Below are positions 37,095 through 38,287 of a stretch of 38,287 nt of DNA, piece after piece. Made by a program: the position numbers and the translations under genes. The stretch's first letter is position 1, and every line of letters starts with the position of its first letter. The notes beneath the pieces were generated by a model that saw only the letters and a list, made by a program, of their open reading frames with translations, made no database searches and had not been told where the DNA came from. The stretch comes from an uncultured Clostridium sp. (GTDB lineage Bacteria; Bacillota; Clostridia; TANB77; CAG-508): assembly GCA_947388675.1 (NCBI GenBank), contig CANDRW010000018.1, positions 1-38,287 of the forward strand, given 5' to 3'.

Positions 37095-38287
37095 TTAATA
37101 ATCGTAATCGTATTCTAAGTTATTATCAACTTGTTGTATTCTACAATCATGTAATATAGACTTTTCTTTTAAAAAATTAATAAAATTATCTATTTTTTCA
37201 TTTATTAATTGTCTTTCTTCACCTTCTGGAAATACTTTTATCAATTCTAATTCATTATCTTTATTTGGAATAAGACCTAGAGCAAGCTCAGCATGCCCAC
37301 ATAGATAATCACTTCTATTATTTAATTTGTCGCTAACATAGCAAGCAAAACTACGAGCAAACATTTCTTTTACATCAGTCCAATATCCATGCCCTGATTT
37401 TGTATATGTTTCATCAAATCGAATTGAATTTTTATAGAAATCAGTCTTTACTTCTTCTGTTTTTCCTATTTGCTTTCTTCTATTTGCTACATTGTTTTGT
37501 GAATATATTATTTGAAGCCTATCATTTTTGGATATAGTTCTTCCTACAATTTGTTTTCTTAGATTTGATAATTCATCTACTTCTTTGTTGCCATTACCAC
37601 TACTAAGATAAAGTGCTAAATTTTCACTTGATTTTTCAGCATCATCTATAATTTTTTGAATTAAAATGTCTTTCTTTTTAATTTGTTCTTCCGTTAAATG
37701 TTCTTTAGGAAAGAATGAATTAATGAGATTAGTAATTCGATTTACTTGTTTTTCATATTCTTTTACTTGTTTTTCTACAATTTTAGGTCCAGATGCTATC
37801 TTGTATTTCATAGTTTCAATAATATCTTTTATAAATTTTGATGAAGAATCCAAATATCTATAATGTTCAGTTATAAATCCACTTAATCCCAATTGTTTTC
37901 CTACAACATCATCTAGTGCATGACCCCATTCGTGTGCTAAACTTCCTGCACCTTTTAGCTTCGTCAAATTTATTACTTCTCTATCTGGTTCATAATGAGC
38001 AAGAGCATTGCCACTTCCTCTTGAACCAAATGCAATAGATAATTTACCACCTAGAGCAATATCTGCTGGTGAAATAGAAAGAGCTTTACTCAAATCGAGT
38101 AAAGCATCATATCCATAGTTCAAGCATTGTTGTCTATCATTTTCATTGAGCCAGTTTCCGAATTCTCCTCCTTTAAAATTAAATGTATTTATCATATCTT
38201 CGCCAGTAATGTCTTTATTATTTCTGTAATTTTCACCATCACGAGAAATATTTTTTAGTTGTTTTGGAATAAATTTTTTCTTTCTAT
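37095..38287 (-). CDS. LPD1-like zincin domain of a polyvalent protein, 5' end beyond window
   Basis: LSIAFGSRGSGNALAHYEPDREVINLTKLKGAGSLAHEWGHALDD (HExxH-like HEWGH). Frame stays open to the window edge (RKKKFIPKQLKNISRDGENYRNNKDITGED-M). Confidence 0.75.
   Translation of the reverse strand, partial: RKKKFIPKQLKNISRDGENYRNNKDITGEDMINTFNFKGGEFGNWLNENDRQQCLNYGYDALLDLSKALSISPADIALGGKLSIAFGSRGSGNALAHYEPDREVINLTKLKGAGSLAHEWGHALDDVVGKQLGLSGFITEHYRYLDSSSKFIKDIIETMKYKIASGPKIVEKQVKEYEKQVNRITNLINSFFPKEHLTEEQIKKKDILIQKIIDDAEKSSENLALYLSSGNGNKEVDELSNLRKQIVGRTISKNDRLQIIYSQNNVANRRKQIGKTEEVKTDFYKNSIRFDETYTKSGHGYWTDVKEMFARSFACYVSDKLNNRSDYLCGHAELALGLIPNKDNELELIKVFPEGEERQLINEKIDNFINFLKEKSILHDCRIQQVDNNLEYDYDY

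Larger units (their letters stand above)
14144..38287. mobile_element. Integrative (conjugative/mobilizable) element, right end outside window
   Basis: Integrase abutting tRNA-Arg 3' end, Xis-like gene, HTH/sigma-like regulators, MobC + relaxase, LPD1-like polyvalent protein genes. Confidence 0.75.

Overview
AT-rich Bacillota (Clostridia-like) window with two parts. Left part (1 to about 14.1 kb): chromosomal genes (DUF2130 protein, GatD/MurT pair, M18 aminopeptidase, M14 peptidase, tRNA-Pro, tRNA-Arg) plus a degraded accessory patch. Right part (about 14.1 kb to the window end): an integrative/conjugative or mobilizable element next to tRNA-Arg(ACG), with a Tn916-type integrase, Xis-like protein, sigma-like regulators, XRE/AbrB regulators, a cytosine methyltransferase split by a frameshift, MobC/relaxase, and polyvalent-protein-type genes running off the edge. 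The most interesting content is a set of modules that pair orphan Spo0A-like response regulators (3 copies) with exported proteins: one caspase-like protease and three small beta-rich secreted proteins, plus a dedicated type I signal peptidase. Two DNA/RNA features recur in these modules. (1) Promoter regions carry helically phased 10-bp repeats of the form NNNACTTTTT. (2) For each of the three small secreted-protein genes, the 5' UTR just upstream of the Shine-Dalgarno carries a 17-19 nt arm complementary to a 3' UTR arm that abuts the intrinsic terminator. The arm sequence is unrelated between genes, but complementarity is kept within each gene, including a G.U-compatible change. This is consistent with a conserved mRNA panhandle, or alternatively with an invertible cassette. 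All family calls are from reading the sequence by eye; no searches were run.
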